DNA of 52,662 bases, taken from positions 1-52,662 of the forward strand of contig CACIYC010000008.1 in the NCBI GenBank assembly GCA_902590775.1, written 5' to 3'. Below the pieces are notes generated by a model, which was not told where the DNA came from, searched no databases, and was given only the letters and a program-made list of their open reading frames with translations. Of the stretch, positions 44,363-52,655 are shown piece after piece (within the stretch, counting starts at the first letter, position 1; each line of letters starts with the position of its first letter). Origin of the DNA: an uncultured Prochlorococcus sp. (GTDB taxonomy: Bacteria > Cyanobacteriota > Cyanobacteriia > PCC-6307 > Cyanobiaceae). The translations under genes were made by a program, and so were the position numbers.

Positions 44363-44779
44363 TTAATTCTCTTTATTGGGTTTTATTTTTAGAGATCCAA
44401 CTCTTAATTCTAATTGATCTTCTAGCATTTTAATATCAAAGAGTATTGGTAGAAGATGCGGACTTGCAACTTCTCTAAAGTAAAGAATGCCTGGCAATTG
44501 AGGGAAAAAAATTCGCCAGGATTTCCAATCTTTAAAAGGGAAGCGCCTTATCTCTTTACCTAGCTGCAAGACAATGAAATCTTCTGAGGTTAATTTTAAT
44601 CTAAGAGTAAATGATTGAATTAATAAAAATAGGCCAAAAATTATCGTAGTTACGCCTGCCCAAAATGGTAGTGGGGAAAAGAAAAATGGAATGCCTAGAG
44701 AAGTAATTAAGATTGGAAGTCTATGCATGGGTTGAAGGATTACTTCGTTAGACTTTTCCATAGGTGAGGAGAAATTCAT
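44363..44779 (-). CDS. DUF3119 family membrane protein
   Basis: 138 residues from ATG. Two hydrophobic helices at about 21-57 (LPILITSLGIPFFFSPLPF, then GVTTIIFGLFLLIQSF) are followed by a soluble beta-rich part with LQLGKEIRRFPFKDWKSWRIF and the end IPV-like PILFDIKML. This matches the cyanobacterial DUF3119 family, reminiscent of a PH-like domain behind a membrane hairpin. It is five bases downstream of mlaE, and the constant neighbourhood suggests a link to the permease. Confidence 0.78.
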   Translation of the reverse strand: MNFSSPMEKSNEVILQPMHRLPILITSLGIPFFFSPLPFWAGVTTIIFGLFLLIQSFTLRLKLTSEDFIVLQLGKEIRRFPFKDWKSWRIFFPQLPGILYFREVASPHLLPILFDIKMLEDQLELRVGSLKIKPNKEN

Positions 44780-44784
44780 GGGTG

Positions 44785-45534
44785 TTATCCAAAAAGTATT
44801 TTAGTTAAAACAACATCCATTAAAGAAACAGTTAATAGAGTCATTACTACAGCACCAGTAGTGCTTGTCCCAACTTCTTTTGCTCCTCCACGAGTGGTCA
44901 GACCCCAACCACAAGAGATGACAGCAATTTGAAGTCCAAAAACAATAGCTTTTATTAACATAAATGGAAGGTCACTGGATCCATCCGTCCAAGATTTCAC
45001 TGAATTCCAAAAGACATCCGGAGGAATACTGTAGAAGGCAGTACTACTTACTTGTCCGCTCCATAATGCTACTGAATAAAACAGCAAACATTGTAAAGGA
45101 GCCATTACAACCATTCCAATTAACCTTGGAACTACTAGATATTCAACTGGATCAGCTTTAAGCATTGTTATAGCATCTATTTGTTCAGTCACTTTCATTG
45201 TCCCAAGTTGAGCGGCATAAGCTGTTGCAACTTTTCCCGTAAGAAGAGTTGCTGTAAGTAGAGGAGCAATTTCTCTTGATAATCCAATTGCAAGAAGACC
45301 TCCAACTTCTGAGCCAAGTCCCTGTCGACTAAGTTCAGCTGCAACTTGAATATTGAAAACTGTCCCTGCAGAAATACCTGTAATTAGAACTATTATGAAG
45401 CTTGCTGGACCTGCTTCCATTAGTTGCTCGGTTATATCTTGTTTATTAAATTGTCCTTTAGCTATATAACTTATTGCTTGACCTCCAATTAAGAGGCTTC
45501 TCAACAGTCTTTGAAACCAATTAGGGGATCTCAT
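44785..45534 (-). CDS. mlaE: MlaE/YrbE-type lipid ABC permease
   Basis: 249 residues from ATG, overlapping the upstream MFS stop by four bases. It is the membrane permease of MlaE-type ABC systems that move phospholipids between membranes. Typical motifs are FIIVLITGISAGTVFNIQVAAEL and GLGSEVGGLLAIGLSREIAPLLTATLLTGKVATAYAAQLG, then MKVTEQIDAI and SCGWGLTTRGGAKEVG. About five helices. The ATPase and the MCE protein are not in the window. The cyanobacterial and plastid relative is TGD1. Confidence 0.92.
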   Translation of the reverse strand: MRSPNWFQRLLRSLLIGGQAISYIAKGQFNKQDITEQLMEAGPASFIIVLITGISAGTVFNIQVAAELSRQGLGSEVGGLLAIGLSREIAPLLTATLLTGKVATAYAAQLGTMKVTEQIDAITMLKADPVEYLVVPRLIGMVVMAPLQCLLFYSVALWSGQVSSTAFYSIPPDVFWNSVKSWTDGSSDLPFMLIKAIVFGLQIAVISCGWGLTTRGGAKEVGTSTTGAVVMTLLTVSLMDVVLTKILFG

Positions 45535-46952
45535 GAGTGGTCAACCTGAAAATTAGGGCTGTAATTAACCCAGTTTTTCATCATTAATAGTCCAATGGTT
45601 ACAAGTAGAGAAGGAATAAGTCCCATGCATAAACGTATGGTTGTTAATGCAGTTGTAGGTTGATCAAGAGAACTCCCTAATGAAATACATTCGGTGGAGG
45701 ATTGATATCCAGCAAAGGAAAGCAAAACTCCTAGAAGAAAAACACTAAAGCCAATTCCAATTTTTTGAACAAAAACCATCCACGCTGTATAAATGCCCGC
45801 TGATTTGTCTGGATCAGCATCGATAGCATCTGGAAGTAAAGACCATGGAATTAAATAAGCTGTTGATGCCCCAAATCCAATTAGTATGATAGTTGACAGC
45901 AAGATGATTATCTTAAAGAAATCTATTTGGCTAAGAGAAAAAAGATTATCTATAGAAACACCTGAAGAAGTTGGAGGAAGAAATATTGTAACTATGCATG
46001 CTGTAATCCATATATAGCCACCCTTTGTTAATGCTTTAATCCTTCCAAACTTATTAGAATATATACTCCAAAATTGAAGTCCAATAAGAGCACTTATTTG
46101 AAATGGTATAAGAATCCAGCCGGAAAGTTCACTTGAAATTTGCATTACTTCTTGCAAATATATAAGTGAAACTGTTTGCATTAACTGAAGTCCGCACCAG
46201 AGAAGTAAATAGAGAAGAATGATTTTATGGAAAAGCTTATTTTTAATAATTTTGGTTATTTGTACATTTAAAGGTTCTTTCTTCACTGATGGCCTTCTTG
46301 CTTTTTTAGCAAAAGGTGCAAGTCCCCAGCATGATATTAAAGTTGCAATAGTAGCTATACTTCCGGTAATTCTTCCCATGAGAAGATAACCATCCTGTCC
46401 CGAAGAGATAAGACCAGCTGCAACAATAAGCCCACTTAGGCCTGCAAGGATTGACCCTGTAAATCTAGCTGCATTTAAGCGAGTTCTTATTGATGTTTCT
46501 TCTGTTATTTCTGTTGAAAGAGCAGCAAATGGCAGATTTACACTTGTGTAAGCAGTCATTAAAAGAATAGTTATAACTACGTAATAAATGGTTTTTGTAG
46601 TTGTATCTCCTGGCGGCACCCACCAAATTGCTGCGAGACTAATGCCTAGTGGAGCTGCTGCGCCAATCATCCAAGGCAGTCTTGGCCCCCATCTTGATTT
46701 TGTATTGTCGCTTAACCATCCAATAAGAGGATCATTTATAGCATCCCAAACTTTTATTACCATTAGTAACGAGCCTGCTATAAATGCGGGTAAGCCTGCG
46801 GCACATGTAAAGAAAGGGAAAAGATATATTCCAAGTTGTGTTGCAGCAAGACCAGTTCCTGCATCTCCTAATCCATACGAAACCATTAACCTCCTTCTAG
46901 AATCATTCCTCAGAGGTTTAATCGGTCTTCTTTTCGTTAAAGGGGGCTGCAC
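45531..46952 (-). CDS. MFS transporter of the GPH (sugar:cation symporter) type
   Basis: 473 residues from GTG. Twelve hydrophobic helices; the N-terminal YGLGDAGTGLAA and the loop KVWDAINDPLIGWLSDNTKSRWGPRLPW are the signature of the glycoside-pentoside-hexuronide:cation symporter family, to which MelB and lysolipid transporter-like proteins belong. The substrate is unknown; the link to mlaE by an ATGA overlap suggests a lipid-related or envelope-related cargo, but this is inference. tRNA-Gly lies upstream on the other strand. Confidence 0.85.
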   Translation of the reverse strand: MQPPLTKRRPIKPLRNDSRRRLMVSYGLGDAGTGLAATQLGIYLFPFFTCAAGLPAFIAGSLLMVIKVWDAINDPLIGWLSDNTKSRWGPRLPWMIGAAAPLGISLAAIWWVPPGDTTTKTIYYVVITILLMTAYTSVNLPFAALSTEITEETSIRTRLNAARFTGSILAGLSGLIVAAGLISSGQDGYLLMGRITGSIATIATLISCWGLAPFAKKARRPSVKKEPLNVQITKIIKNKLFHKIILLYLLLWCGLQLMQTVSLIYLQEVMQISSELSGWILIPFQISALIGLQFWSIYSNKFGRIKALTKGGYIWITACIVTIFLPPTSSGVSIDNLFSLSQIDFFKIIILLSTIILIGFGASTAYLIPWSLLPDAIDADPDKSAGIYTAWMVFVQKIGIGFSVFLLGVLLSFAGYQSSTECISLGSSLDQPTTALTTIRLCMGLIPSLLVTIGLLMMKNWVNYSPNFQVDHS

Positions 46953-47023
46953 AAGGTAATAATGTTTAAGTGCTAAGACAATCTTCAGATCCTGAAATGG
47001 AATGATTATCTTATGTGCTTAGT

Positions 47024-47094
<71 letters not shown>

Positions 47095-47117
47095 TTGATT
47101 CATTTTGTTTTAATCAT

Positions 47118-49184
47118 TTAATTTAGAGGATTGCAATACTCTTTTGAGGCTATTAAAACAAGGCTTCGACTTTCAATTTGAATTTCTTTTTGATTGAGAA
47201 TTAGTTCAGGTTGAAGGTCATTTGAAACAAGTGTAGTCGTATCAATGACTTTCATCCAGCTAGAGGTTGATTTGGGTAATTCAAATTTCATTGTCTGTTC
47301 ATATGCATTTAGACCAAGCCATATCACGGACCCTTTGTCTTCTTCATTAATGCTATAGCTAATTGTATGAGACCAACTTCCCCAGTCAGGGGAGTTGGTT
47401 TTTACTCCATGCCATTGAATCCAGAATTTATTAGTAGATTCTTGATAAGAAGATTGTGAAATTGGTGTAATCTCTGGGCTGAAAAAGTTGCTTAGATTTT
47501 TTCTGATTTTTATTAGTTGCTTTACAAATTCTTTTAACTCATTATCACAAATATTTTCTTCCCATATCATCCAGCCAAGAGAAGTATTTTGACACCAAGC
47601 ATTGTTGTTACCTCCTTGACTTCTACCTATTTCATCACCCATAAGAATCATTGGTATTCCTGGAGACAAAAGCAAAGCTGATAAAAGATTTCTTTGTTGT
47701 CTCTTCCTGATATTATTTAAAGTTTCATTTGTAGTGGGTCCTTCTATTCCATGATTCCAACTATTATTATGATTCTCTCCATCGCGATTATTCTCACCAT
47801 TTGATAGATTGTGCTTTTTATTAAAACTAACTAGATCTATTAATGTAAAACCGTCATGAGAAGTTACAAAATTAATTGATTTTTGAACAGATGTTTTTTT
47901 GTTTTTATAAATAGCTGGATTACCAATAAGTCTATCTTTTAAAGGCCAAGTACTGTTTTTTTCTCCTTTCCAAAACCTTCTAATATCATCTCTAAAATGT
48001 CCATTCCATGTGCTTATTCTTTTTGCTGGGAAGTCAGCTAAACGATAAAGGCCTCCACAGTCCCAAGGCTCACTTATTAGCTTTAAATCGCTTAATAAAG
48101 GATCAGATTCTATCTCTTCAAAAATTGGTGGTGAATCAAGAGGTGCTAAATCTTTTCCTCTACTTAATGCGATTCCCAAATCAAAGCGAAAACCATCAAC
48201 ACCAAGCTCATTTGCCCAACATCTTATAGAGTCAAGGATTATTTGTCTTACAATAGGTTGATTTGCTGCGATTGTATTTCCGCAACCAGTTACATCTAAG
48301 AAGTCACCTTGTTCATTTTTATGATAAAAAATTGATTCTCCAAATCCTTTCCAGCTAATGACAGGGCCCTCTTCATTCCCCTCTGATGTATGGTTATAAA
48401 CTACATCTAAAAAAACTTCTATATTATTGTCATGACATTTTTCTACTAGAGTTCTGAATTGATCTCTTGCAGTCATATCAGATTGTTTGCATATATAGTT
48501 TTCATGAGGTGTAAACCAGTTAATTGGACTATACCCCCAGTAGTTTTTTAGTCCGAATGGTGCATCTGATGGGTCAAATGAAAAGATAGGGAGTAGTTCT
48601 AATGTTGTTATTCCTAACTCTTTCAAATATGGAATTTTCTCTATTAAGCCAATAAAAGTCCCTTTATCTTTTTTATTTAAACCAGAAGAATTATTTCTTG
48701 TAAAACCTCCAACATGTAACTCATAAATAATTGTTTTACTCCAAGGATGTCTTGGGCGAGGATGTTCATCAAAATTAAACTTATTTCTTTCACAAACCAC
48801 ACTTTTGAGGAATGAATCGTTCGTTTCAGATTCATCTTGTGATGAGTTCCTTTGGAATGTTTCCCATCCTGAAATCTCTCGTGCACAAGGGTCTAATAAT
48901 ATTTTCCCAGAGTGAGAGTGCTTCTCTCCTAAGTTGTCTTCCTCGAATACCTTATAAGCGTAAAAAGTACCTAATGTTAGACCTTGCACTTCAATATGCC
49001 AATAATCACCAGATTGATTACTTTTATTTAGCCGTATAACTTCTTTAGGTGAAAAATCATTGGAATTTTCAAAAATTAATAGCTCTAAATAGCTTGCATT
49101 AGGAGCAGGAACCGAGAAATTAACTCCTCTTTTAGTTATTGTGCTTCCTAAGGGCCAAGCATTACCAAGATTAGTTTTGCTCAC
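47118..49184 (-). CDS. glgX: Glycogen debranching enzyme GlgX (isoamylase type)
   Basis: 688 residues from GTG, normal length. An N-terminal CBM48 domain (LGSTITKRGVNFSVPAPNASYLELL) precedes the GH13 barrel: LDVVYNHTSEGNE, the nucleophile in VDGFRFDLG, the acid/base Glu in LISEPWDCGG and FVTSHDGFTL. It cleaves alpha-1,6 branches of glycogen, the carbon store used at night. The gene is transcribed towards tRNA-Gly and is divergent from the MBL-fold gene. Confidence 0.95.
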   Translation of the reverse strand: MSKTNLGNAWPLGSTITKRGVNFSVPAPNASYLELLIFENSNDFSPKEVIRLNKSNQSGDYWHIEVQGLTLGTFYAYKVFEEDNLGEKHSHSGKILLDPCAREISGWETFQRNSSQDESETNDSFLKSVVCERNKFNFDEHPRPRHPWSKTIIYELHVGGFTRNNSSGLNKKDKGTFIGLIEKIPYLKELGITTLELLPIFSFDPSDAPFGLKNYWGYSPINWFTPHENYICKQSDMTARDQFRTLVEKCHDNNIEVFLDVVYNHTSEGNEEGPVISWKGFGESIFYHKNEQGDFLDVTGCGNTIAANQPIVRQIILDSIRCWANELGVDGFRFDLGIALSRGKDLAPLDSPPIFEEIESDPLLSDLKLISEPWDCGGLYRLADFPAKRISTWNGHFRDDIRRFWKGEKNSTWPLKDRLIGNPAIYKNKKTSVQKSINFVTSHDGFTLIDLVSFNKKHNLSNGENNRDGENHNNSWNHGIEGPTTNETLNNIRKRQQRNLLSALLLSPGIPMILMGDEIGRSQGGNNNAWCQNTSLGWMIWEENICDNELKEFVKQLIKIRKNLSNFFSPEITPISQSSYQESTNKFWIQWHGVKTNSPDWGSWSHTISYSINEEDKGSVIWLGLNAYEQTMKFELPKSTSSWMKVIDTTTLVSNDLQPELILNQKEIQIESRSLVLIASKEYCNPLN

Positions 49185-49251
49185 TGGATTTTATTTATAG
49201 GCAGTAAGCATTAATCCCAAGTTAATGCCATAGTCATTTTTAGCCAACTTC

Positions 49252-49908
49252 ATGTCTAGATTTTCTTCAGTTGATTTTAGTAGCTCTATTAAGGAAGTTA
49301 GAGATTGGTTATGGATGATACCTTCTCAAAAAGGCTCTCTAGGAACTGTCTCTTGGTGGCTGGATTGCGGCTCAGAACCTGTTCTTATTGATTGCCCTGA
49401 AATTAGCGTGGACTTGATTAATGACTTGAAAAAGCTCTCAGAAGGGTCTCTACCCAGAATTGTTCTTACAAATCGAAACTCTCATGGGAATGTTTCCCTT
49501 TTAAATAAAGAGCTTGGATGGCCTGTACTTATTCAAGAGCAAGAATCTTATTTACTTCCTGAGATAAGACCTTTAGAAAGTTTTTCAGAAGAAGCAAAAA
49601 TGTCCTCAGGTTTAAGAGTTCTTTGGACGCCTGGCCCAACTCCTGGTAGTTGTGTTGTCTATGCACCACCGCCTTGGAATGTGCTGTTCTGCGGACGTTT
49701 GTTAATTCCAGTTGCAAAAGATCAAATTAGTTCCGTGCGAACGCGAATGACATTTCATTGGACAATGCAGAAAAATAGCTTAAAAAAATTGCGTCAATGG
49801 ATTCCTTCAGATCCATTGCTAATGCTTGCATCTGGGCAAGGTTTGCATTCTGTTGGACGGGAGAATTTGGTTCCTTGGAAAGCCTGGGACTCATCTGAAA
49901 TTGGTTAA
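49252..49908 (+). CDS. Metallo-beta-lactamase fold protein without metal ligands
   Basis: 218 residues from ATG. The strand-loop pattern follows the MBL fold: WWLDCGSEPVLIDCP near 35-49 (equivalent to the GxxxxLIDtG start), PRIVLTNRNSHGN at 68-80, LWTPGPTPGSCVVY at 124-137 and VLFCGRLL at 144-151. The metal-binding residues are replaced: the HxHxDH site reads NRNSHG, the His of TPGHTPGS is Pro, and the Asp of the FTGD strand is Arg. It is thus probably a non-catalytic scaffold. It sits between glgX and hup, with no clear partner. Confidence 0.82.
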   Translation: MSRFSSVDFSSSIKEVRDWLWMIPSQKGSLGTVSWWLDCGSEPVLIDCPEISVDLINDLKKLSEGSLPRIVLTNRNSHGNVSLLNKELGWPVLIQEQESYLLPEIRPLESFSEEAKMSSGLRVLWTPGPTPGSCVVYAPPPWNVLFCGRLLIPVAKDQISSVRTRMTFHWTMQKNSLKKLRQWIPSDPLLMLASGQGLHSVGRENLVPWKAWDSSEIG

Positions 49909-50064
49909 TTAAGCTAAGAAGCTTGGTATAAAGCTTTGCGCCAACTTACTTTTGCTATTGCCTCAATGGCTTTACCTACATACCATTAGCTGGATCGAGT
50001 GATTGTTGTTTGGCTCTTATTGAGTCTTTTCATCTGTCGCTCTCTGCTACAACACACTTTCCCA

Positions 50065-50340
50065 ATGAACAAAGCGGATCTAGTTAATTTGGTTGCAGCT
50101 CGTACTGAGCTAACTAAGACAGACGTGGCACTTGTTATCGATGCTGCCATAGAAACAATCGTTGACTCAGTAGTGGAAGGCAAAAAAGTCTCCATACTTG
50201 GCTTCGGTTCATTCGAACCTCGTGATCGCTCTGCTCGTCAAGGCCTTAATCCAAAGACTGGCGAAAAAATCAAAATCCCAGCAAAAAGAGTTCCAGCCTT
50301 TACTGCAGGAAAGTTATTTAAGGATCGCGTTCAGGGCTAA
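50065..50340 (+). CDS. hup: DNA-binding protein HU
   Basis: Nucleoid protein that bends DNA. 91 residues from the ATG at 50065; the open frame upstream to 49999 codes for hydrophobic residues unlike HU. Motifs: MNKADLVNLVAARTELTK, the GKKVSILGFGSFEPRDRSARQGLNPKTGEKI beta-arm and PAFTAGKLFKDRV at the end. It is followed by a terminator at 50381-50419, so it is probably monocistronic. Confidence 0.96.
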   Translation: MNKADLVNLVAARTELTKTDVALVIDAAIETIVDSVVEGKKVSILGFGSFEPRDRSARQGLNPKTGEKIKIPAKRVPAFTAGKLFKDRVQG

Positions 50341-50380
50341 TTTAGGACTTGAATCTTTCTTGAGAAAACATTGCAATTAC

Positions 50381-50419
50381 TAGGGAGCTCGAAAATTCTT
50401 TGAGCTCCTAAATTTTTTT
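50381..50419 (+). terminator. Terminator after hup
   Basis: TAGGGAGCTC pairs with GAGCTCCTA around a loop, followed by seven T. It lies 40 bases after the hup stop. Confidence 0.88.
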
Positions 50420-50780
50420 GTTGATTTTTATACCTTTTACATCTTTTTATTTTTCTTTTGTTGATTTCCAAGGAAACTTTTATTTTTCAACTTCATAACT
50501 ATTTGATAAAGCTTGCTTAAGAGATTTTCCTGAAGAATTTTGATGTGTTTGACCAACTTTTTAGAGATTCTTAAGATTTTATGTGAAAAAAATAGAAACT
50601 AATGGAAAGTTATTCGAAAATGTATTTATAGAAGAACAGAAAATTTGATGGAATGAAATTTTCTTACAGATGAGAAGAGACTTTGGTTTTGAATTATTGA
50701 GTTTTTTGAGTTTTATTTATGAATTTAAAAAAGTTTTACTTAACGATCATTATCATGAAGAAATACATTGATTAGATCAA
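50420..50780. other. AT-rich spacer without a convincing gene
   Basis: A 33-codon frame opens with ATG at 50670 and ends at 50771, but without a ribosome binding site. The region probably holds the promoter of the small membrane gene at 50781. No strong hairpin is visible. Confidence 0.4.
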
Positions 50781-51074
50781 ATGGATAAAAACAAGCAAAC
50801 TTCTAAAGAACCAAGCGAATCAAGAAACCCTGAGACTTTTCTGAAAAGTGCAAATGGTAAAAAAGTCAATTCAAAGTCAAAAACTAGTTCTGAGAACTCT
50901 AATGAGGAGGTATTGATTAGTATAGGGGGATTTAAGTATAGAACTCCTGGTAGAAGGCAAAGGATAGTTATAGGTTCCATAGTAATAGGTTTAAATGTTC
51001 TTGTTGTTATGGCAACAGTTGCTTATTTTTATATTCCTGGATTTCATGAATATATCTATAACGTTGGTAGGTGA
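50781..51074 (+). CDS. Small membrane protein with polar N-terminal tail
   Basis: 97 residues from ATG. The first 45 residues are polar, Lys/Ser/Asn-rich and probably disordered. A conserved-looking stretch FKYRTPGRRQRIVIGSIVIG leads into one helix (about 62-84), and the protein ends GFHEYIYNVGR. The positively charged stretch before the helix predicts a cytoplasmic N-terminus. I recall similar small proteins in marine picocyanobacteria, function unknown. Confidence 0.65.
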   Translation: MDKNKQTSKEPSESRNPETFLKSANGKKVNSKSKTSSENSNEEVLISIGGFKYRTPGRRQRIVIGSIVIGLNVLVVMATVAYFYIPGFHEYIYNVGR

Positions 51075-51270
51075 GAAAACTTGGTATTTTAAAAAGTTAT
51101 GAAAAAGAAACTTAGAAGATGCTTTCTTTACTCAATAAGATGTTTTGATTTCATATTGGAATCATTTCATGGATGAGTGTTTTTTATTAATTGAGTTCTT
51201 CGTTTGAAACCTTGATGTTGGAGAAATAATTTAATAAATTTTAGAATCGATGAAGATAAAGATCTCCAAT

Positions 51271-51302
51271 AAAAAAGCCCTGCTAATAGCAGGGCTTTTT
51301 TT
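51271..51302. terminator. Strong bidirectional terminator
   Basis: GCCCTGCT and AGCAGGGC form a perfect stem around a three-base loop, flanked by six A on the left and seven T on the right. It would work in both directions: for the membrane protein gene ending at 51074 or a minus-strand transcript from the right. Confidence 0.93.
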
Positions 51303-51354
51303 GAGATTTGCTTAGGGCGTCTTTCCTTGTTTCGACTCCTTTGCAAAAACTCAT
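51283..51354 (-). CDS. Possible 23-residue basic peptide ending in the terminator
   Basis: An ATG at 51354 opens MSFCKGVETRKDALSKSQ and further codons, ending with TAG at 51283 in the loop of the strong terminator. A GAGGAG precedes the ATG directly, closer than usual. The peptide is basic with two Cys. It may be a real small gene whose last codons make the terminator, as with prmA, or a by-product of a small RNA. Evidence is thin. Confidence 0.25.
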   Translation of the reverse strand: MSFCKGVETRKDALSKSQKKPCY

Positions 51355-51666
51355 CTCCTCACAAATTTATTATGTCCGCATTGATTCGATTTTAGGGGCT
51401 TTAGGAGGCAGCTATCGTAACTGGCACAGTGACAGTTTAAGGTAATGCTTCTTTCGGCTTTTTTGATTTAAGAGTTTGATTAGAAGCTAAATAAATAATT
51501 GATTTGTTTGTTTAAGTAGGAACCTTGAATTAAAAAAAAGCTTATTTGCGTATTTTAAATTTTAAAGATCGGAGGCTTGGTTTTTTTTCTGGGGGAAATA
51601 TATTGAAAATGTTTTCTCTAACTTTGGAACGTATAATATTTAATATTGAGCAAAGTCATTTTTAAA

Positions 51667-51909
51667 ATGCGAATAATTTTTGTTGCTTTTTCAGTATTAC
51701 TAATCTCTATTTTGGGGATAATATATTTCAAGCCTGAATATAACTCTGCTTTTGAAGCTGATCAACAATGTCACTATGAAATATCAAACTTTTATATGGA
51801 AAAAGCAAATCTTGGTTGTGACCATGATTTAGAAACTAGACAGTGGATACTTTATAGTATAGAAGATACAAGCCTACCAGCTAATGTAATTAAAAGATTT
51901 AGTTATTAA
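51667..51909 (+). CDS. Small exported or anchored protein, 80 residues
   Basis: 80 residues from the ATG at 51667; the frame extends seven codons to a TTG. Residues 2-20 form a hydrophobic signal or anchor (IIFVAFSVLLISILGIIYF). The mature part is acidic with two Cys (DQQCHYEI and LGCDHDLETRQW), probably linked by a disulfide in the periplasm. No family is recognised. It ends five bases before the convergent small membrane gene. Confidence 0.5.
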   Translation: MRIIFVAFSVLLISILGIIYFKPEYNSAFEADQQCHYEISNFYMEKANLGCDHDLETRQWILYSIEDTSLPANVIKRFSY

Positions 51910-51914
51910 TCTGT

Positions 51915-52136
51915 TCAATTCTCATCAAGATATTTACTTATAATCTTCTTGTATAAGTATATTGAAATGACAGTTATGAGGAATCCTGAAATTGTGAAAG
52001 TTGCCAGTTGACCAATTGATCCAGCTTGATATATTTCTTTATTTAGTAGTGGGTAATCAATGATTGAACCTATGCTTCCCCATACTATTACAACTATGGA
52101 AACATATAAGATTCCAAGTAAATCTTTCCTAGTCAT
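51915..52136 (-). CDS. Small two-helix membrane protein, 73 residues
   Basis: 73 residues from ATG. Two hydrophobic helices at about 6-27 and 42-61 with a short polar loop (YPLLNKEIYQAGS) and a basic tail (KKIISKYLDEN). No family is recognised. It is on the same strand as, and 67 bases downstream of, the Hli gene, so it may share its transcript. Confidence 0.5.
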   Translation of the reverse strand: MTRKDLLGILYVSIVVIVWGSIGSIIDYPLLNKEIYQAGSIGQLATFTISGFLITVISIYLYKKIISKYLDEN

Positions 52137-52203
52137 TTTTTTTGAATTTGATGATGTTTGTAAACTATAATACTTTTATTAACTCTTGTAGCTATATCTT
52201 TCC

Positions 52204-52470
52204 TTAATTGATTCCAAAAATTGCCATTGTTACCGGCTTGCCTTTGAAAATTAGCTCTGTTAATAAAAGCATTATGAAGCCAATCATAGCTGCTCTTGCA
52301 TTGACTAGCTCTGCGTTCTCATTAAAGCCAAAGACCTGATCTACTTCCTGGTTAGAGTTGTCAATCCATTGGAAGTCTGAAACGTCTTTTCTTTGAAAAT
52401 CTTCATAAGATTGATTTTTATTTTCGTTGTTATTACTCTGACCACTGGTTTTGTTTTGATCTTCTGCCAT
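52204..52470 (-). CDS. hli: High-light-inducible protein (Hli/SCP)
   Basis: 88 residues from the ATG at 52470; an upstream in-frame start at 52494 is less likely. The N-terminal half is polar, Asn/Gln/Lys-rich. The C-terminal half has the one-helix chlorophyll-binding signature FNENAELVNARAAMIGFIMLLLTE, with Glu and Asn/Arg pairs that ligate chlorophyll. Hli proteins bind pigments in the thylakoid and protect photosystems under light stress. The polar extension is longer than in minimal forms. A small membrane gene lies 20 bases upstream. Confidence 0.9.
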   Translation of the reverse strand: MAEDQNKTSGQSNNNENKNQSYEDFQRKDVSDFQWIDNSNQEVDQVFGFNENAELVNARAAMIGFIMLLLTELIFKGKPVTMAIFGIN

Positions 52471-52490
52471 AGTTCTGAATTCAAAGACTA

Positions 52491-52655
52491 TCAAAAAATT
52501 TTATTTGTTTTTCTATTCCTAAGCAATTTATTTCTTCTTTTCTTGACCATTTTCTTTGCTTTTAACTTATGAAAGTCTTTTTCAGTCAAATAAAGTCTAA
52601 AACTTGTAATTGAAATTAAGACGACTGCTAATAGCAATACCAGGTAAAAAATCAT
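52491..52655 (-). CDS. Small basic single-helix membrane protein, 54 residues
   Basis: An ATG at 52655 opens 54 codons ending in TGA, 20 bases before the Hli start. One helix at about 2-18 (IFYLVLLLAVVLISITS) is followed by a strongly basic tail (KLKAKKMVKKRRNKLLRNRK). Only seven bases upstream are visible, so the ribosome binding site is outside the window. Close spacing suggests co-transcription with hli. Confidence 0.55.
   Translation of the reverse strand: MIFYLVLLLAVVLISITSFRLYLTEKDFHKLKAKKMVKKRRNKLLRNRKTNKIF

Larger units (their letters stand above)
51075..51645. other. Spacer with a terminator and an unexplained conserved-looking segment
   Basis: Apart from the hairpin at 51271-51302, the segment 51302-51470 is less AT-rich than the flanks and stays open in several frames on both strands (for example a plus-strand frame without ATG ending SYRNWHSDSLR, and a 23-codon minus-strand frame). 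This could be a small RNA gene. No known RNA (tmRNA, 6S, SRP, RNase P, Yfr1) is recognised. Confidence 0.4.

Noticed and set aside
50670..50771. 33-codon frame before the membrane protein gene at 50781
   Set aside because: No Shine-Dalgarno sequence, and the composition is what a random AT-rich stretch gives.
51302..51470. tmRNA, 6S RNA or Yfr1 gene
   Set aside because: A TTGTTTCGACTCC and a CTCCTCACA resemble parts of tmRNA and Yfr1, but the tag sequence, acceptor stem and the exact ACTCCTCACAC motif are absent.
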